Part shown: positions 51,196 through 59,140 of the stretch, one piece after another
Numbering within the stretch: the stretch's first letter is position 1
How the letters are laid out: every line of letters starts with the position of its first letter
Assembly (NCBI GenBank): GCA_043777595.1
Contig: JAYWHT010000089.1
Location: 1-64,000, forward strand
Source: JAYVJH01 sp043777595
GTDB taxonomy: Bacteria; Bacteroidota; Bacteroidia; Cytophagales; Spirosomataceae
Direction of reading: 5' to 3'
Length of the DNA stretch: 64,000 nucleotides
The notes under the pieces: model-generated
Seen by the model: the letters and a program-made list of their open reading frames with translations, nothing else
What the model was told of the DNA's origin: nothing
The model's database searches: none
Position numbers and translations under genes: made by a program

Positions 51196-51648
51196 ATGAA
51201 ACTATCAGAAATAAAAAACATTCTACCTAATCTCAATAATGTAGAATTTAGGCTGACGAGCGGGGCTTTTGTACCCGAACACTTCCATATTACAGAAGTA
51301 GGGGTTGTTACCAAAAACTTCATAGATTGTGGTGGAACTGTCAGAAACGAGAGAGTTGCTAATTTTCAGTTATGGAACGCCAACGACTATGACCACAGAC
51401 TAAAACCGTTGAGACTGTTAGATATTATTACGTTATCAGAACAAAAACTTAATATCGAAGACCTCGAAATTGAAGTAGAATACCAAGCCGAAACGATAGG
51501 TAAATTTGGCTTGGACTTTCAAAACAATGTCTTTGTGCTAACCAACAAGCATACCGACTGTTTGGCAAAAGACAACTGTGGGATTCCTGTCGAGCAGTTA
51601 GTGCCAGTGGCTCAGTCTTGCTGCACACCTGGCGGTGGCTGTTGTTAA
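51196..51648 (+). CDS. DUF6428 family protein
   Basis: 150 residues. 'LPNLNNVEFRLTSGAFVPEHFHITEVGVVTKNFIDCGG' (in part) and 'NFQLWNANDYDHRLKPLRLLDII' match the DUF6428 family found in arsenic-resistance neighbourhoods (recalled). The C-terminus 'VAQSCCTPGGGCC' is a Cys cluster able to bind soft metals. The gene follows an ArsR-type regulator, so metal or metalloid response is likely; the biochemical role is unknown. No arsenate reductase or arsenite pump is nearby. Confidence 0.8.
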   Translation: MKLSEIKNILPNLNNVEFRLTSGAFVPEHFHITEVGVVTKNFIDCGGTVRNERVANFQLWNANDYDHRLKPLRLLDIITLSEQKLNIEDLEIEVEYQAETIGKFGLDFQNNVFVLTNKHTDCLAKDNCGIPVEQLVPVAQSCCTPGGGCC

Positions 51649-51710
51649 ATCTTATTCGTGCAAATCAACAAAGAGCCAGTTTTTTAATTGAACGACTACA
51701 ATAAATATTT

Positions 51711-51718
51711 TGTAAATT
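51711..51718 (+). promoter_or_regulatory. Putative -7 element for alanine dehydrogenase
   Basis: TAAATTTG matches TAnnTTTG and lies 32 bp before the ATG at 51750. A TTG about 22 bp upstream (51686-51688) could serve as a suboptimally spaced -33. Confidence 0.4.
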
Positions 51719-51749
51719 TGCCGAATGGTTCTAGTAAATAACAAAAGGC

Positions 51750-52967
51750 ATGGAAATGATGACTTTCGGTGAATTGGCACAACAAACGGCACTCTACCCA
51801 CAAGAGGCACTGGCTCTCAAAAGTCAGGGGAGGCAGAGTTTGTTTATTGGGTTGCCCAAAGAGGTATCTCTTCAAGAAAACAGAATTGCGCTCACACCCG
51901 AGGCAGTTGGTATTTTGGTTCAAAACGGCCACCGTGTATTGGTCGAAAATGAAGCAGGTAGCGGCGCACATTATAGCAATCATGATTATAGCGAAGCAGG
52001 TGCTGAAATCGTATATTCGGCCAAAGAAGTTTATAGTGCCAACGTAATAGTAAAAATTGAGCCTGTGGTTGAGGCAGAATACCAGTATTTGAAAAATGGC
52101 CAAACCATCGTTTCGGCACTGAATGTACCCAATCTCGACAAAAGTTATTTTCAGCAATTTAATGATAAACAAATAACAGGCATAGGCTACGAGTTTATTG
52201 AGGACCAAGTCGGTAATTTTCCTATTGTCAGAGCCATGAGCGAAATTGCGGGTAGTACTGTGATGTTGATTGCCGCCGAATATCTAAATAGTTTTAACAA
52301 CGGTCGGGGAATAATTTTGGGGGGTATTACGGGAGTGCCGCCTACCAAAGTAGTAATATTGGGCGCAGGCACTGTGGCAGAGTACGCCACTCGGGCGGCT
52401 ATTGGTATGGGGGCCGATGTAAAAATATTCGACCAGCACATTTACAGACTTCAACGCCTCAAATATGCGCTTGGGCAGCCAGTTTATACCTCAATTATCG
52501 AGTCTAATACACTCTCAAAAGCCATTGAGCGTGCCGATGTAGTGATTGGTTGTATGCGGCCAGACGATGGTTACAGTCCTTGTGTGGTGTCAGAAGAAAT
52601 GGTAGCAAAGATGAAACCAAAGTCAGTCATTATTGATGTGTCGATTGACCAAGGGGGCTGTTTTGAAACCTCTCGAATGACCTCATATAAAAATCCAACC
52701 TATCAAGTCTATGACGTAATTCATTATTGCGTACCAAATATAGCTTCGAGAGTGTCTCGTACTGCGAGTATTGCGCTCAGTAATGTATTTTTGCCGATGT
52801 TTCTCAAAACAGGTACAACTAACGGCATCGAGGCCATGATGTATGCCAATCGGTGGTTTACAAAGGGAGTATATTGCCACAAAGGTACGCTCACCAACGG
52901 TCATTTGGCCAAACGCTTTGACATGAACCACAAAGATTTGAGTTTACTAATGGCCGCACGATTTTAG
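51750..52967 (+). CDS. ald: Alanine dehydrogenase
   Basis: 405 residues. 'FIGLPKEVSLQENRIALTPEAVGILVQNGHRVLVENEAG' (in part) starts the AlaDh/PNT N-terminal domain. 'TKVVILGAGTVAEYATRAAIGMGADVKIFD' is the NAD Rossmann motif. 'VIIDVSIDQGGCFETSRMTS' and 'YCVPNIASRVSRTASIALSN' are conserved in the family. It interconverts alanine and pyruvate with ammonia and NADH. The N-terminal extension of about 30 residues is usual in Bacteroidota members. tsaE lies downstream, convergent, after one hypothetical gene. Confidence 0.93.
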   Translation: MEMMTFGELAQQTALYPQEALALKSQGRQSLFIGLPKEVSLQENRIALTPEAVGILVQNGHRVLVENEAGSGAHYSNHDYSEAGAEIVYSAKEVYSANVIVKIEPVVEAEYQYLKNGQTIVSALNVPNLDKSYFQQFNDKQITGIGYEFIEDQVGNFPIVRAMSEIAGSTVMLIAAEYLNSFNNGRGIILGGITGVPPTKVVILGAGTVAEYATRAAIGMGADVKIFDQHIYRLQRLKYALGQPVYTSIIESNTLSKAIERADVVIGCMRPDDGYSPCVVSEEMVAKMKPKSVIIDVSIDQGGCFETSRMTSYKNPTYQVYDVIHYCVPNIASRVSRTASIALSNVFLPMFLKTGTTNGIEAMMYANRWFTKGVYCHKGTLTNGHLAKRFDMNHKDLSLLMAARF

Positions 52968-53030
52968 AGAGTAGCAAGTCAGACTTCAAACTGCATTATT
53001 ACTCAAAATGCTATAATTCGATAACTAATA

Positions 53031-53435
53031 ATGATTGACAACAGTAACGAAAATTTTTTGATGGACGATGCCAACTCGCCCGAAGTAGATAAAAAACTAT
53101 TGGGATTGGTTTCGCAAGACTTTGTAATAGTATGCGACCAGCTCAAAGAAGCATCATACCAGATTAGAACAAGAGGCTTCTCGGCCAATCCGATTTTTAT
53201 AGCTACCAAACGTGCTACTGAAATCGGTATTTTGTTAATTGCCAATGGCGACGCCGCCAATGAACTTGACTATAAAGCAAGTTTTATGGACGAGTTTGTT
53301 CAGCGAGGCTTGATTGCTCCCGAGGCCGTAGAAATGTTTAAAGAAAACTACAAAAACCCAGATGAATATTGCTGCCTATTTGTGATTCATGCCGACTTTG
53401 CGGGTTTTGTTTACGTGCCTTTTCCAGAAGATTAG
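53031..53435 (+). CDS. Hypothetical cytosolic protein
   Basis: 134 residues: 'VDKKLLGLVSQDFVIVCDQLKEASYQIRTRGFSANPIFIATK', 'GILLIANGDAANELDYKASFMDEFVQRGLI' and 'YCCLFVIHADFAGFVYVPFPED' (in parts). No signal, membrane helix or known motif; the acidic, globular composition looks like a real conserved protein. It sits between ald and tsaE, which suggests a small conserved neighbourhood, but no function can be assigned. Confidence 0.7.
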   Translation: MIDNSNENFLMDDANSPEVDKKLLGLVSQDFVIVCDQLKEASYQIRTRGFSANPIFIATKRATEIGILLIANGDAANELDYKASFMDEFVQRGLIAPEAVEMFKENYKNPDEYCCLFVIHADFAGFVYVPFPED

Positions 53436-53445
53436 GAACTATACC

Positions 53446-53865
53446 CTACACGTCAGATACAAAAATCCGCCGCTCTGAATCCGAAATTATATCAATCTTG
53501 ACAGTAATGGCCGTGTTGGGTAGTAGGTTTGTGATTTTGTCTGGCCATTCTATCAGGCAACGACTGCCTGAGTATAAATATTCTTCGATGCCAATGTCAA
53601 AGGCTTCGATTTCAGATTTGAGTCGGTAGCAGTCAAAATGATAAACGGTGTCGCCGTCGGTGGTTATATATTCATTGACAATCGAAAACGTAGGGCTTTG
53701 TACGTCGTCTCTGATGCCTATTTCACGACAAATTGCGCTAATCAAGGTCGTTTTGCCAGCACCCATCTGGCCGTCAAATAGCCAAATGGCTTTATCTTTA
53801 TAATTTTCAAATAAAAATTGAGCAGCGGAGTCAATCTCAGCAAGTCGATACACAAAAGCAAGCAT
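53446..53865 (-). CDS. tsaE: tRNA threonylcarbamoyladenosine biosynthesis ATPase TsaE
   Basis: 139 residues. Walker A 'FDGQMGAGKTTLISAI' lies near residues 31-45, 'DDVQSPTFSIVNEY' carries the conserved SPTF, and 'VYHFDCYRLKSE' plus 'LIEWPDKI' are typical. It powers t6A37 formation with TsaB and TsaD. It is normal in length and faces the hypothetical gene at 53031-53435, 10 bp away. Confidence 0.95.
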   Translation of the reverse strand: MLAFVYRLAEIDSAAQFLFENYKDKAIWLFDGQMGAGKTTLISAICREIGIRDDVQSPTFSIVNEYITTDGDTVYHFDCYRLKSEIEAFDIGIEEYLYSGSRCLIEWPDKITNLLPNTAITVKIDIISDSERRIFVSDV

Positions 53866-53930
53866 AAATAGTGAATAGTGAAAAACGAAAAATATTGTAA
53901 TCAGTACATTGTTTACTTGTGTGCAACTAC

Positions 53931-54278
53931 TTATTTTTTAGAAAACCAGCCCATTAGTACCATTCCAACGGCACAAATCACAAGTCCGCCCGACTCTCTG
54001 GCGAGTTCGATGTTGAGGCTTCTCATTTTTACTTCATCAAACAAAAAACCCTCAAATTGTGGTGGCCATTGAAAATATGCCGCCATGAGATAGCCCACTG
54101 CTATAATCCAAAAAATATAATAGTGGGGCTTGCGGTCAATCAATACAGCAACACAAGCCAAGGCCGCCAGGCCATAAATAGCTATCCAACGCTCAGGGTC
54201 GGGGTCGTTGTACTGTACGGCAGCGCTTAGCAGGTATATCAATAAGAAAACAAGGGTAACAGTTTTTTTGACGTTCAT
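53931..54278 (-). CDS. TMEM220 family membrane protein
   Basis: 115 residues with four membrane helices. 'LLSAAVQYNDPDPERWIAIYG' contains the hallmark QYNDPDP..W motif of the transmembrane 220 family (recalled); 'YLMAAYFQWPP' follows. Function unknown. It is upstream of tsaE on the same strand with a 65-bp gap. Confidence 0.82.
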   Translation of the reverse strand: MNVKKTVTLVFLLIYLLSAAVQYNDPDPERWIAIYGLAALACVAVLIDRKPHYYIFWIIAVGYLMAAYFQWPPQFEGFLFDEVKMRSLNIELARESGGLVICAVGMVLMGWFSKK

Positions 54279-54414
54279 CGGTCGTTAATTGATAATTGAG
54301 ACAACAAAGATATAAATAATAGTCGTACAGACTGAGGTGTATTGATTTTATAAATTATTCGATTTTAGAAACCAAATTAGTGCTAAATTGCAAATCTATT
54401 AACAACAACCAATT

Positions 54415-56700
54415 TTGATGAAATATATCTATACCTACTTGCTTTTTTGTGTTTGTCTAAAACTTTCTGCCCAAAACCTAACCCAGACCTTGCGAGGGAA
54501 TGTTACCGAAGAGGGTAGTGTTCGAGTTTTAAGAGGTGTTAATGTCAAAGTTCAAGGTACTAATTTTGGGTCTGTTACCGATACTAATGGGGTTTTTGTG
54601 ATTGCAAATTTACCACTCGGTCGATATGCGATTGAGGTCAGTGGCGTAGGCTACCAAACACTGGTGCTGGCTGAGGTGTTGGTGGAGGCAGGCAAACAAA
54701 AAATAGTAGAAATTGGTCTTAAACCCAAAACCGTTCAGCTTGGTGAGGCCATAGTACGGGCTTCGCTGCCGCCAGCGTTTGGTAGTGTACAGACTATTAC
54801 ACAAGAGCAAACGCTGAGATATGCAGCTACTTTTTTTGATGCAGCTCGGCTCGTTACGTCTTTTGCGGGTGTTGTGGCGGCCAACGACCAAGCCAATGGA
54901 TTAGTTATCAGGGGCAACTCGCCAAACGGTATGCAGTGGCGTATGGAGGGCGTTGAGATTGTAAACCCCAACCACCTCAGCAATGCCGGTACGTTTTCGG
55001 ACAGACCTACACAAACAGGTGGCGGTACGACTATTTTTAGCGCACAACTTCTGGATCGTGCCGATTTTTTGATGGGGGCGTTTCCTGCCGAATATGGTAA
55101 TGCGCTCTCTGGCGTGATGGACGTACACCTACGCAAGGGCAATGATCAGAAACATGAATTTACGGCACAGGCCGGGCTAATTGGTATAGATTTAGCTGCC
55201 GAAGGACCACTTTCTCGTAAAAATGGCTCGTCTTATTTGGTCAATTATCGGTATTCGTTCACGGGGCTTTTGGCGGCAATGGGCGTAAAGTTTGGCGGTG
55301 AAGCCATCAGATTTCAAGATTTATCATTTAATTTAGTATTCCCAACCAAAAAAGGACGGTTCACTGTTTTTGGTATGGGCGGCAACAGCAGTAATGTTTT
55401 TGAAGCCGAGCGTGATGCCTCAAAATGGAAGTTTGACAAAGATGGGCAAGACATTAGTTTCAAAAGTAGCATGGGGGTAGTGGGACTTACAAACCAGACG
55501 GTACTTAGTAACAAAATATCAATCGCTACTACACTGGCCTATTCAGAAAGCAGTAATAACTGGGAGGCGAGTGTGTTAGACCAGAAAATATATACCAAAT
55601 TAGATAGTTATAGCGACAGAATGGACAAAGAAAAATTGAGCTTTGCTACCAAACTGTCTATTAGACTTGATTCAAAATCTGCTCTAAACCTTGGTACGTT
55701 TCTGACGTATCAGACAGATTTTGTCAATGGTTTTGGAAGAAGTTTAGGGGGCTTAGAAACACAAAAGGGACTAATTACACAGCCATATATTTCTTTTTTG
55801 AGTGCAATTTCAAATAAATTATCAGTTCAAGCTGGGTTACATTATTTGAGCTATACTTTTAATAATTCATCTTCATTAGAGCCTCGTCTGGCTTTGTCAT
55901 TTCGAGCCACGCCGACCAATAAATTTACTCTGAGTTATGGACTTCATAGCCAGTTGCAGCTACCCCAAACTTATTTATACACTGCATCTCTTGGTGGTTT
56001 TAGTCGTTCAAATGCAAACTTGGGTTTTACCAAATCACAACAGTTTGTAGTTGGTTATGAAAAAACGTTGAAAAATAATGCCAAACTAAAACTTGAAAGT
56101 TATTATACGTCTTTGTTTAATGTACCAATAGACATAAATAATTATTCAACCCTAAACGCAATAGAAAGTAGTATTGGTGATGGAAGAATACTGGAAAATA
56201 CTGGTACAGGCCAAAACTACGGTATTGAGGCTACTTACGAAAAATATTTAACCAAAAATTATTATTTAATCCTCGGTGGGTCGTTGTATAAATCTACTTT
56301 TGTAGCGACAGATGGCATAGAACGACCTACACGTTTTGACGGTGGCCACACGTTTAGTTTTACAGGGGGTAAAGAACTTATCAGAAAAAATGACAAACGA
56401 CTGGGTCTCAATACCAAAATATTGTGGTTAGGTGGTTATAGAGACACCCCATATCTGGGTCTGTTTAAGGATTTTAGTAGAATAAATACTGTTAAATTAG
56501 CCGACTATTTCCGTACAGACCTGCGAATATACTGGAAGCGTAACAAACCCGGCTACACCCGTACTTGGTCGTTGGACGTACAGAATCTGACCAATACCGA
56601 AAACGAAGCATACAGTTATTATGATTTTAAAGCGGGACAAATTGTACAAAAATTTCAGTTGGGCTTGATTCCAGTACTTAACTACAAAGTAGAATTTTAG
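54415..56700 (+). CDS. TonB-dependent receptor with carboxypeptidase-regulatory-like domain
   Basis: 761 residues. The signal peptide is 'YLLFCVCLKLSAQ'. The first domain, 'LRGNVTEEGSVRVLRGVNVKVQG...TDTNGVFVIANLPLGRYAIEVSGVGYQ' (in parts), is followed by a plug with 'GLVIRGNSPNGMQWRMEGVEI' and a barrel ending in Phe ('LIPVLNYKVEF'). It lacks the SusC 'DGLP..' signature and has no SusD partner. The ligand may be a metal chelate or peptide. The Fur-family regulator at 57376 is close, but no operator was identified. Confidence 0.92.
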   Translation: MMKYIYTYLLFCVCLKLSAQNLTQTLRGNVTEEGSVRVLRGVNVKVQGTNFGSVTDTNGVFVIANLPLGRYAIEVSGVGYQTLVLAEVLVEAGKQKIVEIGLKPKTVQLGEAIVRASLPPAFGSVQTITQEQTLRYAATFFDAARLVTSFAGVVAANDQANGLVIRGNSPNGMQWRMEGVEIVNPNHLSNAGTFSDRPTQTGGGTTIFSAQLLDRADFLMGAFPAEYGNALSGVMDVHLRKGNDQKHEFTAQAGLIGIDLAAEGPLSRKNGSSYLVNYRYSFTGLLAAMGVKFGGEAIRFQDLSFNLVFPTKKGRFTVFGMGGNSSNVFEAERDASKWKFDKDGQDISFKSSMGVVGLTNQTVLSNKISIATTLAYSESSNNWEASVLDQKIYTKLDSYSDRMDKEKLSFATKLSIRLDSKSALNLGTFLTYQTDFVNGFGRSLGGLETQKGLITQPYISFLSAISNKLSVQAGLHYLSYTFNNSSSLEPRLALSFRATPTNKFTLSYGLHSQLQLPQTYLYTASLGGFSRSNANLGFTKSQQFVVGYEKTLKNNAKLKLESYYTSLFNVPIDINNYSTLNAIESSIGDGRILENTGTGQNYGIEATYEKYLTKNYYLILGGSLYKSTFVATDGIERPTRFDGGHTFSFTGGKELIRKNDKRLGLNTKILWLGGYRDTPYLGLFKDFSRINTVKLADYFRTDLRIYWKRNKPGYTRTWSLDVQNLTNTENEAYSYYDFKAGQIVQKFQLGLIPVLNYKVEF

Positions 56701-56757
56701 AATAAATATTTGTAAATAAACTGTTTTGTAATTACCTTGTATTCACAAAATAGCTAT

Positions 56758-57003
56758 ATGGAACTGTCAATAATCAATATCGGAAACTCTAAGGGCATAA
56801 GGCTGTCTAAAACTGTTCTGGAAAAGTATAACATTACAGATAAAATTGATATACTTTTTGAAGACGAATATATAATTTTGAAGCCAAAGTCAGAACCCAG
56901 AAAAAACTGGGGGGAAGCGTTCAAACAAATGCACGAAGCAGGCGATGATGGCCTTTTGATAGACGATGTATTTAAAGATGAATATTTGGAAGAATGGAGT
57001 TGA
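56758..57003 (+). CDS. mazE: MazE-type antitoxin (AbrB/MazE fold)
   Basis: 81 residues from ATG 56758; the longer frame to TTG 56737 is unnecessary. The swapped-hairpin DNA-binding region 'LSIINIGNSKGIRLSKTVLEKYNITDKIDILFEDEYIILKPK' (in parts) is classic MazE, and the acidic tail 'DDGLLIDDVFKDEYLEEWS' binds and neutralises the toxin. The stop overlaps the mazF start by 10 bp. It autorepresses the pair with MazF. Confidence 0.9.
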   Translation: MELSIINIGNSKGIRLSKTVLEKYNITDKIDILFEDEYIILKPKSEPRKNWGEAFKQMHEAGDDGLLIDDVFKDEYLEEWS

Positions 57004-57317
57004 ATCAATACGATATTGTTTTGGTCAATCTTGACCCAACACTTGGAGGCGAAATGAAAAAGACATGCCCCTGCGTGGTGCTTTCACCAAACGAAATGAA
57101 TCAGTTTTTGAGAACTGTAACCATTGCTCCAATGACCAATAATACCAAAGAGTATCCGACCAGAATAGAAATCAATAAGCCAAATGCCAGGGGCTGGTTG
57201 GTAATAGACCAAATCATAACCATAAACAGAGCGAGGGTTATCAAGAAAATTGACAAATTAGATTTGCAAGAAATAAAAAACACCAAGCGTATCATCAAAG
57301 AAACATTTGTAGATTAA
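56994..57317 (+). CDS. mazF: MazF-type mRNA interferase toxin
   Basis: 107 residues of the PemK/MazF fold. 'QYDIVLVNLDPTLGGEMKKTCPCVVLSPNEMN' starts the first strands, 'VTIAPMTNN' and 'GWLVIDQIITINRARVIKKI' complete the barrel. The conserved E-x-K/T-R positions near 'EMKKTCPC' and the Thr of 'TIAPMT' form the active site. It cuts mRNA at short motifs and is held in check by MazE upstream. Both genes look intact, unlike the other toxin-antitoxin remnants here. Confidence 0.92.
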   Translation: MELNQYDIVLVNLDPTLGGEMKKTCPCVVLSPNEMNQFLRTVTIAPMTNNTKEYPTRIEINKPNARGWLVIDQIITINRARVIKKIDKLDLQEIKNTKRIIKETFVD

Positions 57318-57375
57318 ATACGACATACATCTACCGTATTTTATTATCACTATTTATTTTGACTCTACAAAAACA

Positions 57376-57783
57376 ATGAATGCTTTTATAAAAAATACAC
57401 TACTCAAAAACGAACTCAGGCACACGGCCTGCCGGGAAGCCGTTTTGGAGTATTTTATGGGTCAGAACACCGCTTTGTCGCACGGTAATCTTGAAAAAGA
57501 TTTGGCTACATTTGACCGTGTAACGATATATCGGACTCTGAAAACATATCTCGAAAAAGGTATTTTACATAAAGTCTTAGCCGAAGATGGCTTGCGGTAT
57601 GCGCTTTGTAAAGAAGCCTGTGCCAATCACGGCCACCACCACGACCATGTGCATTTTAAGTGTACCGCTTGTGGCAAAATAACCTGCTTAGACCAAATCG
57701 ACGTTCCAGCTATTGTGTTGCCTACTGGTTTTGTACGCCACGAACTCAATCTACTGATTCAGGGTGTTTGTGATAAGTGTTGA
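57376..57783 (+). CDS. Fur family transcriptional regulator
   Basis: 135 residues. The winged helix includes 'TACREAVLEYFMGQNTALSHGNLEKDLATFDRVTIYRTLKTYLEKGILHKV' (in parts). The dimerisation domain has metal-binding His residues in 'ANHGHHHDHVHFKCTACGKITCLD' and structural zinc Cys pairs CxxC here and at the C-terminal 'CDKC'. The length and wording resemble zinc-sensing Zur or a general Fur; which metal is sensed cannot be told. The TonB receptor upstream is a possible target. Confidence 0.9.
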   Translation: MNAFIKNTLLKNELRHTACREAVLEYFMGQNTALSHGNLEKDLATFDRVTIYRTLKTYLEKGILHKVLAEDGLRYALCKEACANHGHHHDHVHFKCTACGKITCLDQIDVPAIVLPTGFVRHELNLLIQGVCDKC

Positions 57784-57792
57784 ATTTTGGGT

Positions 57793-58971
57793 TTATTCTA
57801 CCTCCAACACAAGTCCTTTGAGGTAGCTACCCTCGGGGTGAAAAAGGCTCACGGGGTGGTCGGCGGGTTGGGTTATTTGGTGCAATACCCTCACCGAACG
57901 CCCCGCTTCGATAGCTGCCGAAACAATTGTGTTATAGAAAAGTTCTCTGTCAATGACTTGCGAACACGAGAAAGTAAATAAAATACCATTGGGCTTGAGC
58001 CGCTTGATACCCTCAATATTGAGCCGCTTGTAGCCCTGAACAGCACGGTGTTTGGCGGCTATGTTTTTGGCAAAAGCAGGCGGGTCGAGCACAATTACGT
58101 CGTAGTCGTCGGTTGAGTTTTTTAAGAATGGCATCACGTCTTCGGCATAAGATTGATGATTGGCGATTGTCCCAAAATTAGCCGTTATGTTCTGATTTGT
58201 CAGTTCTATTGCTTTTTTGGACACATCAACCGAGTGAACTTCTGCCGCACCTGCCGCTAAGGCATATACCGAAAACCCTCCCGAATAACAAAAAGCGTTA
58301 AGTACTTTTTTGTTTTTGGAGTAGCGTCCCAATAAGGCTCTGTTGTCTCGTTGGTCAATAAAAAAACCAGTCTTTTGACCTGTTTCCCAATCAATCATAA
58401 ACGAGTTACTGTTTTCTGTAACTGCATGAGGAACAGTACATTGACCAAATAAATAGCCATTCTGTACGGTCTTTCCAAATTGGTCGGGCAGGGTGTCTGC
58501 GCTTTTTTGGTAAATGGCTTTGAGAGTGTCGCCAAAAATATTTTTGAGAGCCTCGGCCACATCGACCAGCACCCGATACATACCTACTGAGTGCGCCTGA
58601 ATGACGGCTACGCCATCATAAACATCAATAATTAAACTCGGAAGCCCATCGCCCTCGCCATGAACTAATCGGTAGCAAGTGGTATTGATAAGTCCTAATT
58701 TTTGGCGTAACTCATACGCATTTTGTAGTTTTTGTTGCCAGAAATTTACGTTGATTTCGGTTTGCTGATGGCTAAAAATCTTAACAACAATGCTGCCATC
58801 GAAATAATGGCCTGTGGCGAGATAGACTTTTTTTGAATCAAAAACTTCGACAATATCACCATCGGCGGGTGAGCCAATGGTCTGTGCTACTGCTCCCGAA
58901 AACACCCATGGATGAAAACGCTTGACGGCTACTTCACGGCCAGACTTTAAAATGATTTGTGGGGATTGCAA
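57793..58971 (-). CDS. Class I SAM-dependent rRNA methyltransferase (RlmI-like, PUA domain)
   Basis: 392 residues. The N-terminal PUA domain reads 'IILKSGREVAVKRFHPWVFSGAV'. The middle EEHEE domain is followed by a Rossmann fold 'KKVLNAFCYSGGFSVYALAAGAAEVHSVDVSKKAI' (in part) and the catalytic 'YDVIVLDPPAFAK'. 'GILFTFSCSQVID' carries the conserved Cys loop. It methylates C5 of a cytosine in 23S rRNA in known members. It is divergent from porU2, with 169 bp between. Confidence 0.92.
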   Translation of the reverse strand: MQSPQIILKSGREVAVKRFHPWVFSGAVAQTIGSPADGDIVEVFDSKKVYLATGHYFDGSIVVKIFSHQQTEINVNFWQQKLQNAYELRQKLGLINTTCYRLVHGEGDGLPSLIIDVYDGVAVIQAHSVGMYRVLVDVAEALKNIFGDTLKAIYQKSADTLPDQFGKTVQNGYLFGQCTVPHAVTENSNSFMIDWETGQKTGFFIDQRDNRALLGRYSKNKKVLNAFCYSGGFSVYALAAGAAEVHSVDVSKKAIELTNQNITANFGTIANHQSYAEDVMPFLKNSTDDYDVIVLDPPAFAKNIAAKHRAVQGYKRLNIEGIKRLKPNGILFTFSCSQVIDRELFYNTIVSAAIEAGRSVRVLHQITQPADHPVSLFHPEGSYLKGLVLEVE

Positions 58972-59070
58972 AATTAAGTTGTTGAGTTTTGAGTTGATGA
59001 ATGTATATATTATTGGTTAGAAACATACACAAACCCCTCAGTTTAATACGAGAAACTAATCTTAAGTAAC

Positions 59071-59106
59071 AAATATCGGAAACTAATTGATATATTTCCG
59101 ATATTT
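59071..59106. promoter_or_regulatory. Perfect 12-bp inverted repeat upstream of PorU2
   Basis: AAATATCGGAAA (59071-59082) and TTTCCGATATTT (59095-59106) flank a 12-nt AT-rich spacer in the divergent intergenic region, 35 bp before the porU2 ATG. There is no T tract and no dense GC stem, so an operator for a dimeric regulator is more likely than a terminator. Confidence 0.55.
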
Positions 59107-59140
59107 GGGCTAATAAATAATCACTCGTCATTTACATGGT

